From a virus: a stretch of 26,001 nucleotides of DNA. The stretch covers positions 1-26,001 of the IMG/VR virus record IMGVR_UViG_3300001846_000113; one strand, written 5' to 3'. Position numbers and translations under genes: made by a program. Below, piece by piece: positions 1 to 10,018 of the stretch. The notes under the pieces were generated by a model. The model did not search any database, was not told where the DNA came from, and was given only the letters and a program-made list of their open reading frames with translations. How positions within the stretch are numbered: the first letter of the stretch is position 1; every line of letters starts with the position of its first letter.

Positions 1-15
1 TGTAGTATATGCCAT
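1..15 (-). CDS. Start of a further late gene, cut by the window edge
   Basis: Only five codons (M-A-Y-T-T) are inside the window. The start is supported by a good ribosome binding site: on the minus strand TAGGAGATATT precedes the ATG, and the TAG belongs to the stop of the LamG/SPRY gene upstream. It is probably another fibre, adhesin or tail-associated gene because it continues the late block, but the product cannot be known from this window. Confidence 0.5.
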
Positions 16-23
16 AATATCTC

Positions 24-1382
24 CTATAAGTTTAATCCTTTAGTACACAAAGCGGTATAACCACTTGGTACATCATATTCAAAAATTCCTAATCCTGATG
101 CGTTAGTTCCTGCACTAGATACTGCTGTTGTTCCGAAGTAGCCGTTGCCGAAGTTATGTTGATTTGTAGCATCTTGTGTCGAACCATAATCTCCACTTGC
201 AGGAAAATAAACTCCAGTTGTTGTGCTTGAAATAGCATCTATTGAAATTGCACCTGTACCTGTAGCACCTGATGTTGGGTCGCCAGAATTTTGCCAAACA
301 CCATTTTTAGAAAAATATAATTTATTATTATCTAAATCTACTGCTACTCCAATAATATCTCCAACAGCCCAAGTATCACCATAAGCACTTAATACATTCT
401 TTTCATACTTTTGTCCTGTATCAGAATAATAAGCATAGTTAGAACAATCAGTTTGTCTGCCTAAAGTATCTGTAGAACCATCTGTTGGTCTATCAGCTAT
501 TCCATATAAATTATAATAACTGGCATTACTATTAGCAGAATATTTTATTTCCCAATAAAACTTGCCAGATGTCATTCCTAATGTTCCAGTATTCCAAGTA
601 TAATTAGAATTATTTGTTTGTATTGTGTTATTTCCTTGTGAAAATGTTGAATTTGCAATTTGATTATCTAAAACATTCATAGTACAAAAAACATTGCTTG
701 GATTATCCTCAGTATTTGAAAGTGTACCACCTGAAACTGTCCAGTTATTACCATTACCAGATTGGTCTGTTACTGAATTACCATCTTTTAAAATAAAGAA
801 ACCATTGTTTCCATAAGTTACACTTGGAGAAGTTTTAATCTTCCACTCTCCAGTTGTTGCGTCTGTTTCTCCGAAATAAGAAGCATCATAAGCTGTGCCA
901 TCTATAAAATTAAAATGGCTCATACTTCCATCAAAATAATTACCTAAACTACCGCCTGTATTTCCTTTTTCTGCACCAATGTAATGTGTAACAGCAGTAT
1001 TCATTTCATAATTGGTATTCTGTGCTGAATTAGTTTGTGTATTCCATGAAGTTATTTGTTCTCCATTAACCCACAGTTTAGTTCTATCGTTTGCTGTTGC
1101 TTGTGTGCTATCCCAATTAAAAACTAAATGATACCAACCATTCACATCTCTGTACTTTGCATTACTATATAATTTAGATACTTCACTCGTATCTAATATA
1201 TGCCAAGCAAATTGGTCTGAACCATTAAAAGAAAAATTAGTATATCTTGTATTACTTACATATGACGAAAGAATTGTTTTCCAATTACCACCTAAACCAC
1301 TTCTCTTAACCCAAACTGAAATTGTAAATTTAGATGCGTTTGTAGGTGTACCAAAAGTTCTGGATAAATATGTACTAGCCAT
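24..1382 (-). CDS. LamG + SPRY domain adhesin, putative tail fibre or receptor-binding protein
   Basis: 452 residues with two concanavalin-like jelly-roll domains. The N-terminal domain (about 10-165) looks like a laminin-G-like lectin domain: WYHLVFNWDS near 83-92, LWVNGEQI near 103-110 and an FDGSMSHFNFIDGTAY strand near 150-165. The C-terminal domain (about 270-415) looks like SPRY: SGKFYWEIKY near 272-281, then GVAVDLDNNKLYFSKNGVW near 345-363. No signal peptide or membrane segment is seen. The start overlaps the stop of the preceding fibre gene (TAATG), so the two are probably translated together and act in the same adsorption apparatus. Both domain types bind surface ligands in other proteins, so receptor or glycan binding is a reasonable inference, not a demonstrated role. 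Confidence 0.75.
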   Translation of the reverse strand: MASTYLSRTFGTPTNASKFTISVWVKRSGLGGNWKTILSSYVSNTRYTNFSFNGSDQFAWHILDTSEVSKLYSNAKYRDVNGWYHLVFNWDSTQATANDRTKLWVNGEQITSWNTQTNSAQNTNYEMNTAVTHYIGAEKGNTGGSLGNYFDGSMSHFNFIDGTAYDASYFGETDATTGEWKIKTSPSVTYGNNGFFILKDGNSVTDQSGNGNNWTVSGGTLSNTEDNPSNVFCTMNVLDNQIANSTFSQGNNTIQTNNSNYTWNTGTLGMTSGKFYWEIKYSANSNASYYNLYGIADRPTDGSTDTLGRQTDCSNYAYYSDTGQKYEKNVLSAYGDTWAVGDIIGVAVDLDNNKLYFSKNGVWQNSGDPTSGATGTGAISIDAISSTTTGVYFPASGDYGSTQDATNQHNFGNGYFGTTAVSSAGTNASGLGIFEYDVPSGYTALCTKGLNL

Positions 1383-3637
1383 TAGTTAAATTGTCCTCCG
1401 CCTGTTGCTCCAAATGATGATGTCAAACTAAATGCTCTATCTGCTGTTTGACCTTCTGCATCTGTAGCTCTGATTGTAAAATTATATGTTGTTGCTGTTG
1501 TTGATGAACCGCCAAAGTCTGTTGTTGTTATTACTCCTGTTGAGCTGTTTAACGAACAGTTAGCTTGTGATGCGTTAGTTAATACTGAAGTTGTTTCAGA
1601 ATAAGTAACTGCACTATCTGATGTAGCCGCAACTGTTGCAACTGTACCAGAAAAATCTCCTGCAATAGTTCCAAGTGAACCTGCCGCAGTTGTCCAAGTA
1701 GGTGCATCTGAAACTGTTAAAATATTTGTTGATGATAAAACTGCATTACCATCTGGATTTTCAATTCTAATTTTATAAGTTGCATCAACAGTTAAAGTTG
1801 CCTGTACTGTTAATGATGTTGAGTTGTTAAATGTAACTGTGTCTGCAAGATACCAAATACCAGTTGAAGGATTTAGAAATTCTACTTGTGGAACTGATGT
1901 AAAGTTTGTTCCAGTTATAGTAATTGATGTTTGAGTATTTTCTATTGTGCTAGGAGATATAGAAGAAATTGTTGGTTTAGTTTCTCCAACTGTAACTGAG
2001 CCACCTAAAGATACTGCTGAACCATTAATTGTAATTGATGAGTTTGCTAAAGTAGCATTAGGTATAGCACTTAATCTAGCATTGTTTAATGTGCCAGAAG
2101 TAATGTTAGAAGCATCTATTGATGCTACATTAAATGTTCCATAAGCAACTATATCTACTACATCAGCATTTGTTAAATTACTTGCAAAGACAACTGAAGT
2201 ACCAGATGTAATTGTAATGTCTGCACTAGACATTCTAACACCATTTACATAGACATCTGCAAATCCTGCGTCATAAGCAAGTGTGTTACCATTATCATCT
2301 GCACCACTTACTGAGTTAGGTGTGCCAGAAATTGTATATGTAAATCTTGCCGAAGTGCCATTTACGGTGCTACCTGCCGCACTCCACCCACTAGATTTGT
2401 AGACTTTAAGCTCATCTGCTGTTGTATCAAAATAGAGGTCTCCAATATCTAAAGATGTAACAGGAGCTGAAGCAGATATTCTATATCTATCAGCAAAACT
2501 GTTTACTCCTGAAATATTAGAAGCAACTGTATTTACATTTGCTATTGAACCAGCAACACTATTTACATTAGTTATAGATCCAGCTACTGTATTAATATTT
2601 GAAGCATTACCAACTACAGAAGTTATATTTGCTTCCATTCCGGCAACTGTTCCAATATCTGTTGCATCATTTGCAACAGTTGTTACATTGGATGATATTC
2701 CTGCTACTGTTGTTATATCTGAATTTATACCTGCAACTGTAGTAATATTAGAATTAGCTGCTGCTACCGTATTGATGTTTGTGTTATTTCCAGCAACTGT
2801 AGTAACATTTGCAGAAATACCTGCAACTGTGTTTATATTTGTAATATTATTTCCAACTGTATTTACATTGGTAATGTTATTTGCAACTGTATCTATTTCT
2901 GGACTTGCTTCTTGTAAGTCAGATGCAACAGTTTCTATTTCAGAAACAGCTTCATTTAAATCATTTGCAACAGTTACAATATCTGCAATGTTTGTTGCTA
3001 CCGTATTAATATTACTTATATTTGAAGCTACCGTATTTACGTTTGTTACAGCTCCAGCAACTGTTGTAACATTAGATGCAATACCACTTACTGTAGTTAC
3101 ATCACTAGCTATTCCTGCAATAGTTGTAATATCTGTAATATCTTGTGCAAACTCTAAACCTGTACCTGCACTATTAACTGATAATACTTTGTTAGCAGTA
3201 AGGTTTGGAAATGTAATATCAAATGTATTTGCTGTTGTTGCTGCAGCTTTTGGAGAAAATTTTAAATCTCTTTCTAGCTGTTGACACATAGCTATAATTT
3301 TATCTAATTCATCATTAAGTGAGTTAATTTGAAAAGCACCTGAAGTTGGAAAGTCAGTAGATCTTGCAATTGCTAAATCTCTGTAAATAGTAATTACATC
3401 ATTAAGAGTAGCCCCACTCCCCCCTAGTGTTATTGATCCACCACCAGAAACTCCTGCTCCAGATACCGAATATTGAGAAGCACTTGATGGTGATGCATTA
3501 TAACTTAATTGTGAAGTACCATTAAATACTTTAATATCTGCATTTGTAAAAAATTCAAATGGTACAGAAAAACTTGTTTGACTTGCAGTTGCAGTATATT
3601 GAACTCGTGGTTCTGTATCTGAAATAGTAATTGCCAT
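1382..3637 (-). CDS. Tail fibre protein with decapeptide repeats and Ig-like C-terminal domains
   Basis: 751 residues. The N-terminus (about 1-130; VQYTATASQTSFSVPFEFF near 13-30) resembles the virion-attachment domain found at the start of many podovirus fibres. Residues about 171-383 are about twenty repeats of a ten-residue unit of the form TVAxxxxNIN/T; two units are longer (14 residues). This suggests a long trimeric shaft. A short head follows (GDLYFDTTADELKVYKSSGW near 401-420), then an IPT/TIG-like Ig domain (KPTISSISPSTIENTQTSIT, roughly 556-640) and a cadherin-like or He_PIG-like domain (about 645-745) ending in a glycine-rich tail. Start and stop overlap both neighbours (TAATG). 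It lies between the internal virion genes and the LamG/SPRY adhesin, which fits a fibre that links the tail to a tip adhesin. Confidence 0.75.
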   Translation of the reverse strand: MAITISDTEPRVQYTATASQTSFSVPFEFFTNADIKVFNGTSQLSYNASPSSASQYSVSGAGVSGGGSITLGGSGATLNDVITIYRDLAIARSTDFPTSGAFQINSLNDELDKIIAMCQQLERDLKFSPKAAATTANTFDITFPNLTANKVLSVNSAGTGLEFAQDITDITTIAGIASDVTTVSGIASNVTTVAGAVTNVNTVASNISNINTVATNIADIVTVANDLNEAVSEIETVASDLQEASPEIDTVANNITNVNTVGNNITNINTVAGISANVTTVAGNNTNINTVAAANSNITTVAGINSDITTVAGISSNVTTVANDATDIGTVAGMEANITSVVGNASNINTVAGSITNVNSVAGSIANVNTVASNISGVNSFADRYRISASAPVTSLDIGDLYFDTTADELKVYKSSGWSAAGSTVNGTSARFTYTISGTPNSVSGADDNGNTLAYDAGFADVYVNGVRMSSADITITSGTSVVFASNLTNADVVDIVAYGTFNVASIDASNITSGTLNNARLSAIPNATLANSSITINGSAVSLGGSVTVGETKPTISSISPSTIENTQTSITITGTNFTSVPQVEFLNPSTGIWYLADTVTFNNSTSLTVQATLTVDATYKIRIENPDGNAVLSSTNILTVSDAPTWTTAAGSLGTIAGDFSGTVATVAATSDSAVTYSETTSVLTNASQANCSLNSSTGVITTTDFGGSSTTATTYNFTIRATDAEGQTADRAFSLTSSFGATGGGQFN
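2492..3127 (-). repeat. Degenerate 30-bp tandem repeat coding for the fibre shaft
   Basis: About twenty in-frame copies of a 30-bp unit code for the decapeptide repeats (consensus TVAxxxxNIN/T) of the fibre gene. On the plus strand the unit appears as GCAACTGT or GCTACTGT every 30 bases, with two 42-bp units near 2885-2970. Copies have diverged but keep the period, so the array is old yet could still expand or contract by recombination. Confidence 0.8.
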
Positions 3638-6600
3638 TAATGTAATCCTTTTTGAATATCGTCAAATAACCAATCAAGATACCATACATTTTGAAATGGT
3701 ATTAACCTACGCACATTTTTTGCAGTGTGATGGTTATATTGATTTCCACCAACATCATATAAAATGTCAAAGATGTTATATATCTGTCCACCTGTTGGCC
3801 CAAAAATTGTTCCTGCTTTCCATCTATTAGAAGATCCAAATGGTTTACTTTCTCCAAACATTGGGCCAATTCCAATTCTGTTATCTGTTAAAGTTTCTAT
3901 TGCTTTATTAATATCTGTATAAATTCCTGCTAATCCAGATCTATCAAAAGCATTAAGTAATTTAGTTGTTAATGATTGTTTTGAGTAATCTCTACCAAAT
4001 CTAAATTCTGTATATATTTTATCTATAAGCATACCAGATCCCATTAGCAAAATAGAACCAAACATAAAATCTAAATCTTTTTCTTGCATACCTCTCATTA
4101 ACATTCTTTGAGTAGCTGATATTGCAAATTTTTTAAACTGTGCAAATGTAGAACCTAATTCTGTACTCATCCATAATGGAGTATCTCCTAAACCTGGAGT
4201 AACAATAGTAATATTAATATCTTTATTAAGTGCTGCACCAAAAGCATCAACTGCTGCTTCATCTTCCCATTTAGCAGTATTAGCCATAAAATTATGTTTA
4301 GTTTTTTCACCATGTTTTTCAAATTGATTAGCTATTCTTCTAGCCATATCTTGATTTATACCAGAAGATGATAATGCAGTTTTCCATTTATCTGGTAAAG
4401 AACCTTTAGTCCATCTAATAGAGTCTTCAATAATTCTAGAACCAATAGTAACAGATGCCATAGACTTAGCCATTTCTGTCCATCTAGACATAAGGTTAAC
4501 ATACATAAAATTAAATGCAGAAGCCTTACCTACACCACTTTCTAATTTAGATGCTAAACCAAACATATCACCAACGTCTGCAAATAACATTGCTCTTTGA
4601 CCTGTAATCATATCAACAGCTTCACCAAATGATTGAGCTTCTTTTTTACCCATATTGTAAATTGTTTTACCATCTAAAAAATCAGAAAACATTTCAAACT
4701 GTGTTTTAAATCCTCGTTTAATACCAGATGTCATTACAATTCTAGCTACATCCGGTATTGCTGCTGCAAATCCAGTAAGCATAGTTAATGCATTATAATG
4801 TTTCATAGTTCTCATTGCTACCGAAGACCATGCATGAGGATTAGAAGGTAATCCATAAGTACCTCTAATTAATTCAATAGCAGCTTCTAGATCTGTTAAT
4901 GTTTGATCTCGTTCTTTTATAACAGCTGCTCTTTCTTTAGAACCACGTTTAAGTCCTACAAGTTTTAAATTATATTCGTTTGCTACTGTCATTAATCCAG
5001 CATTAAAACCTGACATTTCACCATCTTCAATAAATTTAATACCTAATCCATTAGGATCTCCATATTTTCTAGTAAGAAGAATATCTGGTATTATTTGTCT
5101 AGCATATGTTTTTTGTAAAGCAAAAATATCACTTATAATAAAACCACCATCTAATAATTCTTCTTGAGCTATTCTATCTAAATTTAATTCTCTAGCTCTA
5201 ACAGCTCTAGCATATCTTGGTCTATTAAATGCATATCTTTCTGTAAGATCACCAACAGTTTTTTCAAATCTTACAAATGGAAAATGACCAGATAAATCTT
5301 TTACTAATTGATTTAATTTAGACTCATTAATTAAAACACCAGCTCTTTTAAAATGTCCTCTAATAATATCTTTAAATCTAGCTGGATTTTTTTCTATAGC
5401 ATTTTTAACATAGATAATATTAATATAATCATTAACACCTCTTGTTTTAACATTTTTTAATCTTTGATTTAATTCATCAATTGTTTTTTCTATTCTAGAT
5501 ATGTTATATGTTTCTTGTACACCATCTACTTTAGAAGTATATGTTTTAGAAGTTTCACCTTTTTTTCTCATAGATTTTAATTGAGATTCCCAAAATCTAA
5601 GTTCAGAAATAATAGGCATTTCTCTAATTTTTAATTGTTGTATTTGTTCAAACAATGGGCCATATACATGTTTTTGTGTATGTCTAGCTGCAGCAGATAC
5701 CTCAGGTACTGTATGATTAAAACCATTTAATCTAGCTTTAGTAACTTCATGACTAAATTGATCTAATGACATTCTATCCATTAAACCTGGTTTAGTATGT
5801 TGTGTTAATTTATTATGTAATGCTAAACCTAAATTAGTACCAGGTACTTTTTCTGTACCTTGGATTCTTTTAATATAATTAATATATTCATCTTTTACTA
5901 ATTTATGAGATTCTATTTCACCTACTCTCATCATACGCATATCTGTTTCAATAGATTTACCTGTAGATTGAAATCCCCATTCTTTAGTATTTTTTAATTT
6001 TAATAAAGGTGTATCTAAAAGATCACCCATAATAATTTTAGCAGTTAAAGAAGTTTTTTGTTTTATAACTCTAAATACAGGAGTCCATGGCCCATCTTCA
6101 CCAAAAATATTTAAATTAGATTTTATAAATCCTTCGCCTTCCATTTTTTCTTTAACTGTTTGTCTAATAGGTTTAGATATACCTTCAGCTCCAACTCCAG
6201 AAGGTTGTGGATCTGTTTTAGATGGATTTACAAATGTACCATCAATAGCAATATCATCTGTTTTAATAGGTTGTTGATCTTTTTTTCCAGCTATCCAATA
6301 ATCATCAGCTTCTTTTAAAGTTTTTTGTGTTTTAATACCTGTTGGTGCAGATAATTTATTTAATATAAAAGGTACTGTATAACCATATGCTGCAACACCA
6401 GCAACATAACTATCATCTCTCATTGGATCTAAATTTTGTTTTGCAATTTCTTCAGCTAGTAATGCAGATCCAGCAATTTTAGCTGCTTGTCCAAATTTAG
6501 TAAAAAATAATAATGTAGAAGGATCTAATATAGCCCCTGTTATTCTACCTAAATAATACCAAGGAGATGCATAATTAGTATCTTGATGAGCTTGTAATTT

Positions 6601-6870
6601 TTTAATTAATGCACTTGTTTCAGCACTACTTCGACTAAAATAAAAATGATGCATAAAATCATCATAACCTTTTAATTGTGGATCTTGTGATGGATTATAG
6701 TTTTCTTCTTCAGGAAAATCAGAATTATCTAACAATTTTTGAACTGTTAGTGCAGAAAGGTTTTCTTGTTTAAAACCATCCCAAGCATCTGTTAAACTAA
6801 ACTTTACTGGTTCTTTTTCTTTAGCTTGTAAATCTGTAGGAGTTATTGGTTGAGGAAAAAAAACTGCCAT
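3637..6870 (-). CDS. Large internal virion (ejection) protein, gp16-like by position
   Basis: 1077 residues. Placed directly before the fibre gene and after another protein of over 1000 residues, this has the size and position of the internal core/ejection proteins of T7-like podoviruses, which leave the capsid with the DNA and build a channel through the host envelope. The N-terminus contains hydrophobic stretches (ITGAILDPSTLLFFTKFG near 109-126; YVAGVAAYGYTVPFILNKL near 155-173) and a central charged helical region. A further hydrophobic segment lies near FGSILLMGSGMLIDKIY. I see no transglycosylase signature (no clear ES...GxxQ pattern), so a peptidoglycan-cleaving role is not supported. 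TAATG overlaps both neighbours. Function is inferred from context. Confidence 0.6.
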   Translation of the reverse strand: MAVFFPQPITPTDLQAKEKEPVKFSLTDAWDGFKQENLSALTVQKLLDNSDFPEEENYNPSQDPQLKGYDDFMHHFYFSRSSAETSALIKKLQAHQDTNYASPWYYLGRITGAILDPSTLLFFTKFGQAAKIAGSALLAEEIAKQNLDPMRDDSYVAGVAAYGYTVPFILNKLSAPTGIKTQKTLKEADDYWIAGKKDQQPIKTDDIAIDGTFVNPSKTDPQPSGVGAEGISKPIRQTVKEKMEGEGFIKSNLNIFGEDGPWTPVFRVIKQKTSLTAKIIMGDLLDTPLLKLKNTKEWGFQSTGKSIETDMRMMRVGEIESHKLVKDEYINYIKRIQGTEKVPGTNLGLALHNKLTQHTKPGLMDRMSLDQFSHEVTKARLNGFNHTVPEVSAAARHTQKHVYGPLFEQIQQLKIREMPIISELRFWESQLKSMRKKGETSKTYTSKVDGVQETYNISRIEKTIDELNQRLKNVKTRGVNDYINIIYVKNAIEKNPARFKDIIRGHFKRAGVLINESKLNQLVKDLSGHFPFVRFEKTVGDLTERYAFNRPRYARAVRARELNLDRIAQEELLDGGFIISDIFALQKTYARQIIPDILLTRKYGDPNGLGIKFIEDGEMSGFNAGLMTVANEYNLKLVGLKRGSKERAAVIKERDQTLTDLEAAIELIRGTYGLPSNPHAWSSVAMRTMKHYNALTMLTGFAAAIPDVARIVMTSGIKRGFKTQFEMFSDFLDGKTIYNMGKKEAQSFGEAVDMITGQRAMLFADVGDMFGLASKLESGVGKASAFNFMYVNLMSRWTEMAKSMASVTIGSRIIEDSIRWTKGSLPDKWKTALSSSGINQDMARRIANQFEKHGEKTKHNFMANTAKWEDEAAVDAFGAALNKDINITIVTPGLGDTPLWMSTELGSTFAQFKKFAISATQRMLMRGMQEKDLDFMFGSILLMGSGMLIDKIYTEFRFGRDYSKQSLTTKLLNAFDRSGLAGIYTDINKAIETLTDNRIGIGPMFGESKPFGSSNRWKAGTIFGPTGGQIYNIFDILYDVGGNQYNHHTAKNVRRLIPFQNVWYLDWLFDDIQKGLH

Positions 6871-9800
6871 TATAATTTACCTAATTCACCGTTGTATGAA
6901 TTAATAGCTTCGTTTATACCTTTAAAAATAACAGAGTTTACATATTGATTTTGTTTACCAAATTTTTCAAAATAATATTCTCTACCCATTTCATGTTGTA
7001 CAATAAATTTAAGTAAAGAATGTAATTGGTTTTTATTCATTATATCTACAGTATCATTACGATCAAAATTAGTTTTAGATTCTAAAGCTTTTAAATAGCT
7101 TTCATTATCTTCTGCATACATTTTAAATATTTCATCATATGTAGGAGTAGATCCATATCTTTTATCTACATTGTTAATAGCATTAGTTAATGTAGAATGA
7201 TTTAATATTGATTTAACTGCAGCTCTAATACTATCTTTAGGATGTGCAAATACTGCAAAATTTCTACTATCTCTTTTGTATTTTAAATCTATTTCACCAT
7301 CCCAACCAGAAGATGATACAGCAGTCCAGTTGTTTGTTCTATGTGTTAATCTTAATTCTTGATTTTGATAATTATTTAATGCCCATTGTTTAAAATTTAA
7401 ACTCATTGCATTTTCTGTCATTACAGTTTTTTCAGGTGGTAATAAAGATTCAGTAACTTTTTCTGCATCTGATAAATCTCTATTATTATTTATTTTTTTT
7501 TGATAAGATAAATTATTATTTGCAGTAGTTGCTGCCATTTGTAATTCAGTTCTTATTTCTCTAAGATCACCATCAAAACCAAGTGTTTTAGCTATCCAAG
7601 CAAAAGGTCTTATTTCTGCAGGAACATCATCTATACCTGGTATATCTGGATAAAATCTATAATCAGATAATTTAATACCATTTTTAATTACAGAGTATAT
7701 TGCTCTTTTAGTCCAATGTTGTTTGTCTTCTGGTAATTTATCATACCAACTTGTTTTTTTAAAATCTTGAAATATTTGATTAGTTGTATGATTAATTAAT
7801 TGTGCATTACTTGATGGTACATCTTTATCTACTAAATTAGTCCATGCAGCAGGAGTAAAATTTTTATCTAAAGTAATCATAACATTTCCAATATGCATAG
7901 ATAATTTATATGCATGTTTACCAGATTTATCTTTGTAATTTTGTCTATCAAGAGATATTTTAACTAAGCCATTTTTGTTATCAGCATATTGTCTAAAATA
8001 ACCTTCTACTTCTTCCCATTTATTTGTTTCATATTTAGATAATTGTTCATTTTTATTTAACATCATAAAATCTTCTTTTATTGCTGCATAAACATCATTG
8101 TTATCTAAAGTACCATATGTTTTCCAAAATGGATTTTTAACAAGTTTAGGTTTACCATCCATAGTATTTGTTTCAATACCCCAACCTTCATCTTCCATTC
8201 TTTTCATAACTCTATTAAATGCTTTAGATCTTAAATGACTATTTTCTTTTGACCATATATCTGGATTTTCTCCAGTAGTCATAGCTGTCATTTCTTCAAT
8301 CCACATACCTTTTAATTGAGCCATTGCATTAGGTGGTATAATTTCTTTTGGTTCCCAAGCTAACCAAGTAGTTTGATCTCCAGCAGCAAACAAATTATCA
8401 TGTAATGGATCTTTTTTATCTTGAAAAAATTTTAATAAAAAATGAGGTGATTTCATTTCAGCATTAAACATATATTCAAAACTTGCATTATTTCCATCAT
8501 ATTGAGCTGTTATATTTGCTAGTTTTTTATCATAATTTTCACTTTGGAATGATTCTAAAATAGAACTTGCTCTATTAAAATCTCCATTTGCTATGCTATT
8601 TACAGCACCACTATCTAAAGCTTTTTGAAATAAATGATTATATTCTACATTTGGAAACAATTCTTCATTACTTAAATATTGATACATTAATGATTTTTCC
8701 ATAAGATTTGTTAAAGAACCTTCATCTTTAAATGATCCAGCATCATTTAGTGTTAAATATTTTCTAACTTCATCTGGAAAATAATCTTGACCTGCAAATA
8801 TATTCATAGCTATTTTAAAACTATCACTATTAAGACTAGAATATTGTACTTTGTTAATACCATTATTAGCTAATACTGCTTTAGCCCACATTTCTCTATC
8901 TTCATCAGATTCAAAATTATATATTATTTCTGGATTTTGCATTGTTTTAGAAACAATAGATTGTATTCTATTTGCATCTGCAACATATTTAACTAGTTCT
9001 CTATATTTTGTAGATCCAATATCTACAGGTATTTGATCTAGTATTTCATTCATACTAACATCACCACCTTTAAAATTTTCTATTGCTAAAATATTTCCAG
9101 GTTCTTTCAACATATCAAAATCTATATCTGGTTTTTTTATTTTACCAAAAATAGCATCTCTATGAAAAGCTTTGTATTTTTTAAAAATGTTATCACCTAT
9201 TCTCATTCTATTATCATCATCTTTATATAAATTTCTAACAGTTTTAAATATAGGATTATTTTTTAAATCATCATCAATCATTACATCATATTGATCATTG
9301 TCATTCTTAAAATCATTTAACCAATTTAATGCTTGTACTTCTTGACCGTTATTATAAAGAGTTTTCATAATATGAAATCCTCTAGAAACAATTAATGCTT
9401 CAGTTTGATTATTAATATTAGTAATATGATCTTTTTCATCAATTTTACCTAAAGCTACTAAATTTTCATAATCTTCATGAGCTAATTCATTTATTTGTAA
9501 TAAGTTATTTTTAAATTGTTGATTAATAGCTGGTATTGCTAATTCTATTTCAGTTTCATTAAAGTTTTTCATTGAAAATTCAGCTTCAGTATTAAAGTTA
9601 TTCCATTTAGTATCTCTATCAGCAAATAATTTATTATCATCAAATTTTCTTTTATTTGCTGATGCAAAAATTATTGAGTTTTGACTGTAAGCAGATAACA
9701 TTGCATTAGCTTGTATTTTATATGCTGCAGGTACAGAATCTAATAAAGTTTTAGAATATGTATCAGCAGCTGCTTTCATTTTATCTGGATCCATAGAAAA

Positions 9801-10016
9801 ATCATTTCTAAATTTTTCAAATTGATCTCTAGTTTTTATTTGAAAATCTTGAAAATAATTAGCTTGAGCAGTTTGATCTGCTTCTCTTTGTAATCTATCT
9901 AATGTAGGTTTAAATGCATCTACACCAATATTCAAATAACTTTGAGCAGGAACATATGGTACATTACCACTAGGTGCTTCTATTTTAACTTGTGATCTAT
10001 CTTTTTTTAATGCCAT
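6870..10016 (-). CDS. Large internal virion (ejection) protein, gp15-like by position
   Basis: 1048 residues, charged and mostly helical in appearance, with no membrane segment and no recognised enzymatic motif. It is the first of two very large proteins between the nozzle and the fibre genes, the place of the gp15/gp16 internal core proteins in T7-like phages. The C-terminal part (about 920-1010) contains FAVFAHPKDSIRAAVKSIL, followed by YDEIFKMYAEDNESYLKAL. I recognise this from many phage structural proteins as a recurring module (F..P..xiRA, later yA.xxENxxxYxxxl), but its activity is unknown to me. The start is separated by only two bases from the stop of the 146-residue gene upstream. 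The DNA is exceptionally AT-rich. Confidence 0.55.
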   Translation of the reverse strand: MALKKDRSQVKIEAPSGNVPYVPAQSYLNIGVDAFKPTLDRLQREADQTAQANYFQDFQIKTRDQFEKFRNDFSMDPDKMKAAADTYSKTLLDSVPAAYKIQANAMLSAYSQNSIIFASANKRKFDDNKLFADRDTKWNNFNTEAEFSMKNFNETEIELAIPAINQQFKNNLLQINELAHEDYENLVALGKIDEKDHITNINNQTEALIVSRGFHIMKTLYNNGQEVQALNWLNDFKNDNDQYDVMIDDDLKNNPIFKTVRNLYKDDDNRMRIGDNIFKKYKAFHRDAIFGKIKKPDIDFDMLKEPGNILAIENFKGGDVSMNEILDQIPVDIGSTKYRELVKYVADANRIQSIVSKTMQNPEIIYNFESDEDREMWAKAVLANNGINKVQYSSLNSDSFKIAMNIFAGQDYFPDEVRKYLTLNDAGSFKDEGSLTNLMEKSLMYQYLSNEELFPNVEYNHLFQKALDSGAVNSIANGDFNRASSILESFQSENYDKKLANITAQYDGNNASFEYMFNAEMKSPHFLLKFFQDKKDPLHDNLFAAGDQTTWLAWEPKEIIPPNAMAQLKGMWIEEMTAMTTGENPDIWSKENSHLRSKAFNRVMKRMEDEGWGIETNTMDGKPKLVKNPFWKTYGTLDNNDVYAAIKEDFMMLNKNEQLSKYETNKWEEVEGYFRQYADNKNGLVKISLDRQNYKDKSGKHAYKLSMHIGNVMITLDKNFTPAAWTNLVDKDVPSSNAQLINHTTNQIFQDFKKTSWYDKLPEDKQHWTKRAIYSVIKNGIKLSDYRFYPDIPGIDDVPAEIRPFAWIAKTLGFDGDLREIRTELQMAATTANNNLSYQKKINNNRDLSDAEKVTESLLPPEKTVMTENAMSLNFKQWALNNYQNQELRLTHRTNNWTAVSSSGWDGEIDLKYKRDSRNFAVFAHPKDSIRAAVKSILNHSTLTNAINNVDKRYGSTPTYDEIFKMYAEDNESYLKALESKTNFDRNDTVDIMNKNQLHSLLKFIVQHEMGREYYFEKFGKQNQYVNSVIFKGINEAINSYNGELGKL

Positions 10017-10018
10017 AA

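Noticed and set aside
2688-3284. 198-residue plus-strand reading frame opposite the fibre repeats
   Set aside because: It is the antisense shadow of the 30-bp repeats; the regular period keeps the opposite frame open. No start signal is seen.
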